This document shows positions 17,987-26,942 of a stretch of 62,231 bases of DNA, piece by piece; position 1 is the first letter of the stretch, and each line of letters opens with the position of its first letter. The notes under the pieces were generated by a model. That model saw only the letters and a list, made by a program, of their open reading frames with translations. It ran no database searches and was not told the origin of the DNA. Source of the DNA: a bacterium (GTDB taxonomy: Bacteria > Zhuqueibacterota > QNDG01); NCBI GenBank assembly GCA_021158245.1, contig JAGGVB010000044.1, positions 1 through 62,231 of the forward strand, read 5' to 3'. A program made the translations under genes and the position numbers.

Positions 17987-20900
17987 TGACTTTTCGGATT
18001 AAAAATATTTCAGCGGCATTACTGTTTTCCCTGATAATCGGCAGCGGTTTTGCACAAACAGTCGGGACAAAGTCGGATTCCAGTTTCTGGTACCTTTCTT
18101 TGCCTGAGCTTCAGAGTTACAAAGCCTATTATGCTCAGGAACTGGAGCAGCTTCAGCAGGAGAAGATGAACCTTATAACCCGCGGAATTGAAGACGGAGA
18201 ACGCCTTCTTGCATCGCGCCCTGATACTAAAGTGCTTGATGAAATACTTGCCCGCCTTGCAAATCTGTATTATTATAAAGAAAAGAACGATTATCTTGTA
18301 AAAATGGAAGGTTATGACAAGGTGCTTCAGGATTACGAAAACGGAAAGGCTCCAGGTGTACCTGAAGAACCAGCCATGACATTTACGAAATCTCTGTCAA
18401 TTTATCAAAGAATCCTTGATGAATTTCCGAAAAGCAAGCTTGTTGATGATGCAGTATACAACAAAGCCTTCCTGTTTGAAGAGATGAATAATCATAAAAA
18501 AGCAAATCAAATTTATATGCATCTGATTGAAGCATATCCGGAAAGCCCTTATGTGCCAGAATCACTTATGAGGCTTGGTGAATACTATTTTAATCCTCCT
18601 TTAAACGATCTTAATACGGCAATAAAATATTACAAGAGAGTCCTCAATTATAAAAACAGCCCGAGATATGATGAAGCTGTTTATAAAATAGGATGGGCAT
18701 ATTACCGCCTTAGTAAATATCCGGAGGCTATAAGCTATTTTACAACACTTGTTGAAGATATGCAGGCTGTAAAAGCTAATGACCCACAGCTTTTTGCCGG
18801 CAGAATAGACCTTTCTTCCGAAGCAATAGAATATGTTGCAATAAGTTTCATTGATTTTGGAGGCCCTCAGAAAACACTGGAATACCTGCGGGGTATTGGA
18901 TCACCGGTCTGGGGCCGGGATGTTCTTGAGAAACTCGGCGATGTTTACATGAAGGATAAAGAGGAGTATAATAAAGCTGTAGAAGCTTACAATAAGTTTT
19001 TGGGTTATGCTCCTTTTTCAGGGGGAGCGCCTGTTGTTCAGCAGAAGATTATTACTTGCTATCAGATTCTTGAGAATAAAAATGATCTTTTTTTTGCAAG
19101 GCAGAAGCTCTTTCTTAATTATAAATCGAATACAAACTGGTGGAAAAAGGTTAATGATGCTGCAGCAAAGCAGAAAGCGCTGGAACTTGTGGAAAAGGCC
19201 ATCAGGGCCAATTTTAATACAATGGTCAGAAAGGCTGAAAAGGCATCCAGTTATGATTTGTTCAGGGAAGCTGTAACTTTAGGGAAGAAATATCTTGATG
19301 AGCTGCCGGAAAATATTAATGCTTATTATGTCAGGTGGAATATTGCTCTTATCCTTGATACAAGATTGCATCAGTATAAAGATGCACTTCAGGAATATCT
19401 GACGATAAGCCTTGTGTATAATTCTGCTAAATATGAAAAATTTGCAAGGGAAAAAGGGCTGTCAACTTTTAAAGATGCAGCAGAAAATGCAATTGTTGTT
19501 GCTGATTCACTTGTACAGCAGGAGCGGAGAAGTGCCGGCTATAAAATTACATCTGCTGATTCTGCAAAAGATAAAGCTGCAGAGCCACTTACTTCTGCTG
19601 AAAGCTGGCTTGCAATGGCTTTTGATAACTATCTTAAACTATTCCCATTTGATTCCAGTACACCAAAGGTGTTGGCAAATGCCGGTGCCCTGTACTATGT
19701 TCACAATCAATTTGCAGAAGCATTAAAATATTTCAAAACTTTGGTAAAATATTTTCCGCACAGTGATGAAGTACACAAGGTACAGTTTTCAATTATGGAA
19801 AGCTATTTCGGGAAAAAGGATTATACCAGTGCTGAGGCACTTGCAAAAAGAATGCTTAACCAAAATATGCCTGATTCTATGAAAGCCAGGGTTGAAAAAA
19901 GGCTGGGTGAGTCAATCTTCCTCAAAGCACAGGCACTTGCAAGCAGCGGGCAGAAAAAAGAAGCAGCCGATGAATTTTACCGCATGGCACTTGAAACACC
20001 CAAAATTGAATTTGCGGACAGGGCACTTTTTAATGCAGGCAAAGAGTTCGATTCAGTAGGGAATTTTGATTCTGCAATTCGTGCTTATGAGCTTTTAAAA
20101 ATATCATATGCGGATTCTCCTTTTCTAAAACCTTCACTTAATAATCTTGCAATTGATTATGGGCAGGTAAAAGAGTATACAAAAGGCGCTAAATGTTATG
20201 AAGATCTTTACAGCCTGCTGACTAAGGGTGAAAAAGCAAGAGATGTTCTTTTTAACACAATTGTTTTTCTTGAGAAAGCGTCAGATTGGGTAGGTGCTCT
20301 GGAGAAGAGCAAGCTCTATTCAATAGAGTATAAAGATTCTCCTGATGCTCCGGATGTGTTCTATAAAAGGGGGACTTATCTGCTGGCAATGAATGATACA
20401 ACCGGAGCGATTAATTTCTATCATCAATTCCAGACTGTTTTTTCTAATTCACCTTTGTGCGTTCCTGCAGCTTTCGAAGAAGGAAATTTAAGCCTCAGGA
20501 TAGGATGGAAGCATAGAGCTGAAAATTCATTTATGAGAGCCTATAAGCTTTGGAATATATTAAAGGATAAGGATTCTGAAAAGTACAGCTATTCTGCATG
20601 CGACGGATTGTTCAGGGCAGCAGAGCTTGCAGAAGAAAGATTTGATGCAATTGGGTTTTATCTTCCGGAACAAAAGCTGAATAATTCAGTAAAACAAAAA
20701 AAAGCACTTTTAGACACTTTGACAGGAAGGTATACAAATGTAATTGCATTTGCAAATTTCAGATTACCTCAATCTATATACAAGATTGGGTATGTGTGGG
20801 AGAAATTTGCAGACACCTGGGCTGATCAGGAAATACCTGTGCTTGATCCTACAAAGTATGCAGTAAAGAAAAGTGATATAAGCAGGGAGACCACGAATTT

Positions 20901-22329
20901 ATTAAGAAGAGCTTTAAAGTCGTATCAAACAGCAGAGAGAACACTTGAGAAATTAATGAAAGAAACGGGTTTTACTCAGGATAAAAAGTCATTGAATGAT
21001 TCCACAATACAAGACAGCTTAAAAAACCTTACAAATAAGTGGCTTGAAGCTTCAAAGGAAAAAATTACAGAAGTGCTTTTTAACCTTGCAGAAGTAAACA
21101 GGGAATCAATTCAGCATTTGTTGACTGCGCCAATACCTTCCGGTATGTCTAATCTTGAAAGAGCGGAATACAGAAGCCAGGTTCTGATAAAAGCAATAAA
21201 ACCCCTGATTAATCTGGTTATTTCTGCTCATTACAGGAATTTACAAGTTTCGGACAGCCTTTCCATATCAACCAAATGGACTAAAGCTTCAAGAGTTAAA
21301 GCACTGGAAGGGCTGACTCTTCTTACAGAAGAATATGAAGATCTTACATTCGATACCTTCCACTATTTTGATGTTCTGAAGGAAAAGTATACGGAAAAGG
21401 CACTAAAAAATGGGGAAGCTGTTCCTCTTGAGAGTGTAAATGCAATAATTAACATGCTTGAATTAGCCTCAAAATTTGCCAAGGCAACGATTGTTTTTGC
21501 AAAAAACAGTGTGTATAGAGGGCAGAAAATCGGTGTACCTGATACTTCTGTTATGAAGATACAAAAATCTATTGTTGATTTCACTCTTGATGTATCAGAC
21601 AGTGTTGAAACATTGATTAAATCATGCCTTAGAGAACACAGTATTGCAGATTCAATATTCAGCAAAACAGGAGAAGCAATTTATGAAGATGCCCTCGCTG
21701 CGTATGAAGACGACATATATTTTCTGCAAGATCATCTAGAAGGCATTCTTCAGCAGGCACTTTCAACTGAAGAGCAATTTGCTTCACCCACTCCAGGAGC
21801 AAGATGGATGGCGATTGAGCTTGTCAAATTATCACCTGATGAATTTTCAAAAAAATACAGTGTTACTGTTGAGGCTATTAGTACAAAACCGGATACAAGC
21901 TGGAGATTTAAAATTGTAACAAGAAAAATAAAGAAAAAAGTTGATCAAAAGTGGGGAAAATACAACCCATCAATGGCAGATTCTTCTTTTTGGTTGTCTG
22001 ATTCCATAACTCTGTCTTATGGAGATACGGTAATATCAGTACAGGATGTTGATACCCTAATGCTTTTGAAAAGCGTTGATGTCAGCGGCATTCCGATAAC
22101 CGGGAAGATTACAGTACCTCCGGGGCAAGGGATTTCAATGATTTTTAACAAAAAAGTTCTTAAAAAAGAGTCATATGAGACGGTATTCCCTGTCAGTTCA
22201 TTAATAAAAGAGGGTGAAAACAGGACGATTGCAGGCTTAATGGGAAGGAAGTTTTTAACTATTGCACCTGTTATAGATATTAGGTATATTCCTAGCTGGG
22301 CTCTTCCAGTAAAGGAGAAATCAAAATGA
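17983..22329 (+). CDS. Large periplasmic TPR-repeat protein (Tol/AgmX operon, gene 2)
   Basis: This 1448-residue protein starts with a signal peptide (basic head, hydrophobic core, cleavage after GSGFAQ at about residue 25). TPR-like repeats cover at least residues 120-360 and 530-840 (QRILDEFPKSKLVDDAVY, YYRLSKYPEAISYFTTLV, YYVHNQFAEALKYFKTLV are repeat halves). The pattern of repeats with PxS/Y... resembles YbgF/CpoB and BamD-like helical solenoids. The last 300 residues are less helical and may form a beta domain. It overlaps both neighbours by 4 bases, so it is translationally coupled between the first TPR protein and a small basic protein. It may be the periplasmic scaffold that the downstream Tol-type motor acts on; this is inference. 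Confidence 0.88.
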   Translation: MMTFRIKNISAALLFSLIIGSGFAQTVGTKSDSSFWYLSLPELQSYKAYYAQELEQLQQEKMNLITRGIEDGERLLASRPDTKVLDEILARLANLYYYKEKNDYLVKMEGYDKVLQDYENGKAPGVPEEPAMTFTKSLSIYQRILDEFPKSKLVDDAVYNKAFLFEEMNNHKKANQIYMHLIEAYPESPYVPESLMRLGEYYFNPPLNDLNTAIKYYKRVLNYKNSPRYDEAVYKIGWAYYRLSKYPEAISYFTTLVEDMQAVKANDPQLFAGRIDLSSEAIEYVAISFIDFGGPQKTLEYLRGIGSPVWGRDVLEKLGDVYMKDKEEYNKAVEAYNKFLGYAPFSGGAPVVQQKIITCYQILENKNDLFFARQKLFLNYKSNTNWWKKVNDAAAKQKALELVEKAIRANFNTMVRKAEKASSYDLFREAVTLGKKYLDELPENINAYYVRWNIALILDTRLHQYKDALQEYLTISLVYNSAKYEKFAREKGLSTFKDAAENAIVVADSLVQQERRSAGYKITSADSAKDKAAEPLTSAESWLAMAFDNYLKLFPFDSSTPKVLANAGALYYVHNQFAEALKYFKTLVKYFPHSDEVHKVQFSIMESYFGKKDYTSAEALAKRMLNQNMPDSMKARVEKRLGESIFLKAQALASSGQKKEAADEFYRMALETPKIEFADRALFNAGKEFDSVGNFDSAIRAYELLKISYADSPFLKPSLNNLAIDYGQVKEYTKGAKCYEDLYSLLTKGEKARDVLFNTIVFLEKASDWVGALEKSKLYSIEYKDSPDAPDVFYKRGTYLLAMNDTTGAINFYHQFQTVFSNSPLCVPAAFEEGNLSLRIGWKHRAENSFMRAYKLWNILKDKDSEKYSYSACDGLFRAAELAEERFDAIGFYLPEQKLNNSVKQKKALLDTLTGRYTNVIAFANFRLPQSIYKIGYVWEKFADTWADQEIPVLDPTKYAVKKSDISRETTNLLRRALKSYQTAERTLEKLMKETGFTQDKKSLNDSTIQDSLKNLTNKWLEASKEKITEVLFNLAEVNRESIQHLLTAPIPSGMSNLERAEYRSQVLIKAIKPLINLVISAHYRNLQVSDSLSISTKWTKASRVKALEGLTLLTEEYEDLTFDTFHYFDVLKEKYTEKALKNGEAVPLESVNAIINMLELASKFAKATIVFAKNSVYRGQKIGVPDTSVMKIQKSIVDFTLDVSDSVETLIKSCLREHSIADSIFSKTGEAIYEDALAAYEDDIYFLQDHLEGILQQALSTEEQFASPTPGARWMAIELVKLSPDEFSKKYSVTVEAISTKPDTSWRFKIVTRKIKKKVDQKWGKYNPSMADSSFWLSDSITLSYGDTVISVQDVDTLMLLKSVDVSGIPITGKITVPPGQGISMIFNKKVLKKESYETVFPVSSLIKEGENRTIAGLMGRKFLTIAPVIDIRYIPSWALPVKEKSK

Positions 22330-22700
22330 AGTATATTATATTGATTTTGATTGGTTTAACACTATATTCTATACCTCTGCATGCAAGTTTCAGGCCTGTT
22401 TTTCAGGACACGTTAAAATCAAAAAAGGCAAAAGTAAAAACACAGATTAAAAAGAACGGGAAAAAGCAGAACGATGAGATGGTGCTTGATGAGATTACGA
22501 TCAAGGGCAGAGTTGATAAACCAGGTGTTATAATAGTCCCAAAGAGGGTAGAACCTGAAATGACTAAAATAGAGCTTGAGAGAAGTTTTAGTAAAGAGAT
22601 AAAAGAAGGAGTCGGTGAAATTTCAAAACCGGAAAAAGAATTAAAGGAACTTGACAGGGTAAAAAGTATAAAAAAGACATTGAAACGAAAAAGAAAATAA
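22326..22700 (+). CDS. Small, basic secreted protein of the Tol/AgmX operon
   Basis: A 124-residue protein with an N-terminal hydrophobic signal (residues 3-20, ending LHA) and about 100 very charged residues (Lys-rich throughout, ending KKTLKRKRK). In the middle is EITIKGRVDKPGVIIVPKR followed by RSFSKEIKE; from memory, similar xIxGRVxKPGV motifs occur in small proteins next to TolQ/TolR genes of other phyla, but I cannot verify this. It could be a linker or cap for the motor complex. It begins ATGA-overlapped with gene 2 and lies 29 bases before the TolQ-like gene. I do not recognise a named family. Confidence 0.75.
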   Translation: MKYIILILIGLTLYSIPLHASFRPVFQDTLKSKKAKVKTQIKKNGKKQNDEMVLDEITIKGRVDKPGVIIVPKRVEPEMTKIELERSFSKEIKEGVGEISKPEKELKELDRVKSIKKTLKRKRK

Positions 22701-22729
22701 ATTTATTGTGACAGGTTAGGAGGTAATAT

Positions 22730-23383
22730 ATGGCTGAATTTTGGCATAGTTTCACCCCCGGATGGAGCGGGTGGATTTTTATGTGGACTCTGTTAGTGAT
22801 AGCAGGTTTTATGATAGCGATAACGATCGAGAGGTTTCATTATATCTACATCAGATCAAACATTGATTCAAGACGGTTTATGTCTCAGGTAAGAAAATTA
22901 GTAGCAGCCGGAGAGTACAAAAGGGCAATTTCTCTATGCAGCAGCGTAAAAGAGAAAGCTCTGCCTAGAATAGTACTTATGGGATTACTCCGTGCAAGCA
23001 AATCAAAAGCACCGGATTTTAAATCAGTGCAGAGTGCCATTGATGAGGGAACTCTGGAAATAATTCCTAAATTACAGGCCAGAACCAGCTATCTGGCAAT
23101 GATTGGTAATATCTCAACTCTTATAGGGCTTATGGGAACAATTTACGGCCTTATTCTTGCATTCCGCTCTGTTTCTGTTCCAGGAATTGATGTTGCTGAG
23201 AAATCCACACTCCTTGCTCAGGGTATTTCAGTTGCAATGAATACGACCCTGACAGGTCTGGCTATTGCCATACCTGCAATTATTTTTTATACAATCATCC
23301 ATAATAAGACAAATCAAATAATTGATGAAATAGATGAACATACAGTTAAACTAATAAACCTTGTTACCGAGAAGGAGCAGTAA
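22730..23383 (+). CDS. MotA/TolQ/ExbB-type proton channel protein
   Basis: The 217-residue inner-membrane protein has three helices: one near residues 14-34, and two in the C-terminal half (SYLAMIGNISTLIGLMGTIYG and ISVAMNTTLTGLAIAIPAIIF, both in the conserved pattern with the pore Thr residues). The cytoplasmic loop between helices 1 and 2 is of usual size. ExbB/TolQ pentamers surround a dimer of ExbD/TolR and convert ion flow into rotation. GGAGG precedes the ATG. It is followed directly by two ExbD-type genes, so the channel could contain a mixed ExbD dimer. Confidence 0.93.
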   Translation: MAEFWHSFTPGWSGWIFMWTLLVIAGFMIAITIERFHYIYIRSNIDSRRFMSQVRKLVAAGEYKRAISLCSSVKEKALPRIVLMGLLRASKSKAPDFKSVQSAIDEGTLEIIPKLQARTSYLAMIGNISTLIGLMGTIYGLILAFRSVSVPGIDVAEKSTLLAQGISVAMNTTLTGLAIAIPAIIFYTIIHNKTNQIIDEIDEHTVKLINLVTEKEQ

Positions 23384-23384
23384 A

Positions 23385-23924
23385 ATGGCACTTCGGCCTT
23401 CCCGAAAACTAAAGCACATGCATGAGGTACTTCACACGGATATAACTCCGATGATGAATCTCATGGTTGTGCTGATACCGCTTCTCCTTACATCTGCCGA
23501 GTTTGTAAGGCTGGGTGTAATAGAACTTAATCTGCCTTCTGCTTCTCAGGGCCCGATTTCTTCAAAAATTAATAAAACGCCGCAGGAAGCAGTTAAAAAA
23601 CTTGACCTTGCAGTTACAATAACTGATAAAGGCTTTTATATTTCGAGCTCTATGGCAGTCTTAAGCGGTAAAGACAAGGGAGAACCGTCTATAGCTTTAA
23701 AAGACGGAAAGTATGATTTTGAAGGATTGACGAAGAAGCTGTATGAGATCAAGATGAAGTCAAAAGACAGGTTCCCTGACACAGATAAAATAATTATTAT
23801 GGCTGAACCTAATATAGATTATCAGACACTTGTAAGCACAATGGACGCATCAAGAGCTATTAAACTTAATGAAGAGTATCAGGATATTTTTCCTGATGTA
23901 TTGTTGAGTGCAGGAATTTTTTAA
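23385..23924 (+). CDS. ExbD/TolR-like protein 1, with Asn in place of the essential membrane Asp
   Basis: From ATG 23385 (AAGGAG 7 bases or so upstream, overlapping the TolQ-like end) the protein has 179 residues. One N-terminal membrane helix follows a short basic tail, then a periplasmic domain with the ExbD fold pattern. The membrane start reads DITPMMNLMVVL; aligned to ExbD of E. coli (VTPFIDVMLVL), the ion-carrying Asp25 is Asn here. A second ExbD-like gene directly downstream keeps the Asp. The periplasmic part has an insertion (GKDKGEPSIALKDGKYD) compared with compact ExbD. The longer frame from 23361 reads through the previous gene's end and has no family similarity. Confidence 0.9.
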   Translation: MALRPSRKLKHMHEVLHTDITPMMNLMVVLIPLLLTSAEFVRLGVIELNLPSASQGPISSKINKTPQEAVKKLDLAVTITDKGFYISSSMAVLSGKDKGEPSIALKDGKYDFEGLTKKLYEIKMKSKDRFPDTDKIIIMAEPNIDYQTLVSTMDASRAIKLNEEYQDIFPDVLLSAGIF

Positions 23925-23938
23925 GAATCGGGAAAATT

Positions 23939-24433
23939 ATGATAAACGGATTTTCAAAAATAAAAAGGCGTAAACGGGATACAGGCGAAGTTAAACTGCA
24001 GCTTACTTCAATGATGGATATGTTTACCATTATACTTGTGTTTCTGCTTAAGACATATTCGACTCAGGGACAGTTAATTAATCCTTCAAAGGATCTAACT
24101 TTGCCTTCGTCAATAGTACAGCATGCTCCTGAGCTGGGATTGGATGTAACAGTTTCCAGTGATTGGATTCTTGTTAACGGCCGTGCTGTAGTAAAAACAA
24201 AGCAGGTAATGGATCAGGATGGGTATATTATTGAACCGCTTAAATCCGAGCTTGATACATATGCACGGGAAGCAAAAAATATGCAAAGGCTTTACGGAGC
24301 AAATTTTTCCGGTAAGGTGACAATCCAGGGTGATAAAGCACTTCCCTATAAGTTATTAATTAAAGTTATGGCCACATGCGGACAGTCATCGTACCCGAAT
24401 ATGCGGCTGGTTGTTTATAAAAAAGAAGCATAG
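23939..24433 (+). CDS. ExbD/TolR-like protein 2 (membrane Asp retained)
   Basis: This 164-residue protein has a basic N-terminal tail (KIKRRKRDTG), a single membrane helix beginning QLTSMMDMFTIILVFLLK, and a periplasmic domain of about 115 residues. The Asp of SMMD aligns with ExbD Asp25, the proton carrier. It starts 14 bases after ExbD-like 1. Two non-identical ExbD proteins for one TolQ-like protein also occur in the Myxococcus gliding motor (AglR with AglQ and AglS), where both are needed. Here the pair is asymmetric in the key residue. Confidence 0.92.
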   Translation: MINGFSKIKRRKRDTGEVKLQLTSMMDMFTIILVFLLKTYSTQGQLINPSKDLTLPSSIVQHAPELGLDVTVSSDWILVNGRAVVKTKQVMDQDGYIIEPLKSELDTYAREAKNMQRLYGANFSGKVTIQGDKALPYKLLIKVMATCGQSSYPNMRLVVYKKEA

Positions 24434-24473
24434 TTACAGTATATTCCGAGCAGAGAGGTTAGTGTCCAGCTTT

Positions 24474-25550
24474 ATGAATACAAGAGATATTGCGAAAGAA
24501 TTTCAAAAACCTTTTTTCAGCGAATGGGACAGAACATTTGTTTCTGCCTTTGTTGCAGCGCTTATATTTGAATTTATAATCGTTTTTTTTCTTGCACAGA
24601 GGCCTGTAGCAAAATACTCGCAAAAGGATATAACGAGAATTCAGGAGAGATTTGCAAAGTTTGTCCTGCAGGCAGAACCTGTAAAGAGCGAAGAAGTTGT
24701 TGGTACAGGCAACGGTGAAACAGGCGGGAAGACTGGTACTGCAAATGAGAAGAAGAGCGAAGAGAAAGAACCGGCTGAGAAGAAGGGCGGCAAGGCAAAG
24801 GGAGAAAAAACAGGCAGCCTTGCAGGGCCCGGAAGTCCAGGCAGGGCTTCTTCTGCTTCTGCTGTGGAAGCACGCAGAAAAACCAGAGAAGCAGTAACGA
24901 GGAGTGTCAGTAATAAAGGAATTTTGGCATTGATAACTGCATCCGGAAACGGGAGCAGTAATAATTCAGTTGAAAGTGTGTTTGGTAAATCAGGAAGCGG
25001 TGCAGGAAGCGGAAATCTTGATGATGTGTTATCTTCTGTCTCAGGTTTGAAAACAAGCGGGAAACCCGGAGGCACGACAGGAAGTGCAGGCGGAGGAACA
25101 GGAGGATCAATCAGGGGAGGAAGAGAAGGTAAATCTGCAACTATTGATGATCTTGTTTCCGACCTCGGCAGTGCAGGATCCAGCGTTATGAAGAGAAAAG
25201 GCGGCCTTGTTGTTGAGGCTCCTGATCAGGTAAAGGGCAGGGGCAGAAAATCAATATATCGAAGTGCTTCTGCAATTCAGGAAGCCATGATTGCTCACAA
25301 TTCTGCTATCAGATACTGTTATGAACGGGAGTTGAAACGCAACCCCACTCTTAAAGGTAAAATTATGGTACGTATTACTGTGTCTCCTGCAGGCAGAGTT
25401 GTAAAGGCGGAGATAGTATCCTCAACACTTAATAACAGGCGTGTCGAAAGATGTATTCTTTCCCGTATTCGTTTATGGAAAAATTTTAAACCTATAAATG
25501 AAGCTGAGGGTGATGTTACTTTCAGACAGGCATGGTCTTTCGGGTATTAA
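24474..25550 (+). CDS. AgmX/PglI-type TonB-like protein
   Basis: From ATG 24474 the protein has 358 residues. It has one membrane helix (about 22-42), a long low-complexity periplasmic linker rich in Gly, Ser, Lys and Glu (about 75-240), and a C-terminal domain of about 95 residues of the AgmX/PglI kind: an ...AIRYCYERELKRNP helix, a beta-strand with VRITVSPAGRVVKAEIVSST, a second helix VERCILSRIRLW and the end FRQAWSFGY. Both conserved Cys are present (YCYE, ERCI). The layout matches TonB: inner-membrane anchor, flexible spacer, and a domain that would engage envelope partners. An alternative start is GTG 24462. The gene closes the operon before a bidirectional terminator. Confidence 0.9.
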   Translation: MNTRDIAKEFQKPFFSEWDRTFVSAFVAALIFEFIIVFFLAQRPVAKYSQKDITRIQERFAKFVLQAEPVKSEEVVGTGNGETGGKTGTANEKKSEEKEPAEKKGGKAKGEKTGSLAGPGSPGRASSASAVEARRKTREAVTRSVSNKGILALITASGNGSSNNSVESVFGKSGSGAGSGNLDDVLSSVSGLKTSGKPGGTTGSAGGGTGGSIRGGREGKSATIDDLVSDLGSAGSSVMKRKGGLVVEAPDQVKGRGRKSIYRSASAIQEAMIAHNSAIRYCYERELKRNPTLKGKIMVRITVSPAGRVVKAEIVSSTLNNRRVERCILSRIRLWKNFKPINEAEGDVTFRQAWSFGY

Positions 25551-25582
25551 AATATTTTAGTTTTAATGAGTGTGAAGAAATA

Positions 25583-25620
25583 AAAAAGGCTGCACGTGTT
25601 TGTTTAGTATGCAGCCTTTT
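25583..25620. terminator. Bidirectional intrinsic terminator between converging operons
   Basis: AAAAGGCTGCA and TGCAGCCTTTT form a perfect 11-bp stem with A and T runs on either side and a loop of about 15 bases. It serves the AgmX end on the plus strand and the OmpP1/FadL-type gene end on the minus strand. Confidence 0.85.
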
Positions 25621-25645
25621 AACTATCTTACTAAGCTGTGATGGC

Positions 25646-26923
25646 TTATTTTCCGCGATAAATTAAAGCAAAAGATAATTTTTTAGCATCTATATTCTCT
25701 TTTTCAATTATATTATTATCGGCCTGGTTTTTGTTTTTCCATGAGCTCATCTGATACAAACAGCCAATGGAGAACTGATCATTAACCTTTAATTCTGCGC
25801 CAAAGGATATGATTTTTCTGTCAAGATCACTTGAGACATGTTTTAACGGTGATTTGTTAATTCTATACCCTCCCCGCAAAATTACCGGAGTGTTGGGCAG
25901 GGCAAGTTCTCCTCCTACAGAGAGATTTGTTACGTTTTGATATTTCTGCCTGATTTCAACATTTTGTTCTTCATCTTCTATATAGCCGGTGTTTTTATAT
26001 TTAATCTGGCTGTAATCAAGGAATTCAGCGCTGCCGGTTATCATAACAGGGCCCTGTTTAATTGAAAGGCCCGCACGGAAAATATATGGAGAGCTGATCT
26101 TATATTCTGTAAATCCATTATCAGTAGAATCCGTAGTCGTTGCATTATCGTCCCACAATGTCTTTTCCTGATAGGACCAATCCTCTTTTCCTGTCAAAGT
26201 CAATGGTGTTTCAGCTGTAATGCCGAATCTTATATTTTTGTTAAGATAGTAGAGAATGCCTCCGGTAAAATTTAAACCCGTATAACCGGTATTGATTGTG
26301 GTGGTTTTTTTGTAGTTGTTAAATGTCCATATGTCATATACATTGTCAGATTCCGTATATCTCCACAGGTAGTCATCATTTCCTGACCAGAAATTTACAG
26401 AGCCTCCCAAATACACCTGCGGAGCAACTTCAATTGCACCGCTGAATGAGATGGCTGAAAGAGAGCCCTGTTCAAGCTCATTATACGACATCTGAACAGA
26501 ATCCCCGGGAGCGTTGTTTAACATGGATACGTACAGGGAGTTGTCAAATTCCCGGATTTTTTGATAATTGATTCCGAAAACAAGGCTTCCCTGATAAGTG
26601 GGTACAGGTATGGCAATACCGAAGGAATTCAATCCCGTATAGGATGAATTTTCGGTTGTTTCAATCCCTCCGAATGTAGAGCTGTTGGTAATGGAGAGAT
26701 GGCCGATTGAGACTCCGCCCGTAATTTTTTTTATTTGGCCAAGGCCTGCAGGGTTGTAAAAACCAGCTGAATAGTCATCTGCAACAGCTGTAAAAGCTCC
26801 GCCCAATGAAGCTGCTTTAAACCCTGATACCCATGATCTTCCCATGATAAACGGGATATCCTGTGAATATAAATTCAGCCAAATCAGGGAAAGAGATAAA
26901 ATGATAAAAATTCGCTTTTTCAT
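25646..26923 (-). CDS. OmpP1/FadL-family outer-membrane transport protein
   Basis: The start at ATG 26923 has GGAGG upstream and gives 425 residues with a clear signal peptide (MKKRIFIILSLSLIWLNLYSQ). The mature N-terminus contains RSWVSGFKAASLGGAFTAVADDYSAGFYNPAGL, presented here in two halves: the AxLGGAFTAVADD and YNPAGL motifs of the FadL/PorV-like group. The rest alternates hydrophobic residues as in a 14-strand barrel and ends KLSFALIYR. FadL-type proteins import hydrophobic compounds; PorV-like members work in type IX secretion, and the short N-terminus would fit either. It is the last gene of the sigma-anti-sigma-GWxTD-lipoprotein cluster. A longer frame to 27109 overlaps the upstream gene and is not real. 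Confidence 0.88.
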   Translation of the reverse strand: MKKRIFIILSLSLIWLNLYSQDIPFIMGRSWVSGFKAASLGGAFTAVADDYSAGFYNPAGLGQIKKITGGVSIGHLSITNSSTFGGIETTENSSYTGLNSFGIAIPVPTYQGSLVFGINYQKIREFDNSLYVSMLNNAPGDSVQMSYNELEQGSLSAISFSGAIEVAPQVYLGGSVNFWSGNDDYLWRYTESDNVYDIWTFNNYKKTTTINTGYTGLNFTGGILYYLNKNIRFGITAETPLTLTGKEDWSYQEKTLWDDNATTTDSTDNGFTEYKISSPYIFRAGLSIKQGPVMITGSAEFLDYSQIKYKNTGYIEDEEQNVEIRQKYQNVTNLSVGGELALPNTPVILRGGYRINKSPLKHVSSDLDRKIISFGAELKVNDQFSIGCLYQMSSWKNKNQADNNIIEKENIDAKKLSFALIYRGK

Positions 26924-26942
26924 GTAAATTCCTCCAGTCAAA

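Noticed and set aside
24574-25110. Several minus- and plus-strand frames inside the AgmX gene
   Set aside because: They are shadows of the Gly/Ser/Lys-rich linker; the AgmX frame is supported by its C-terminal domain.
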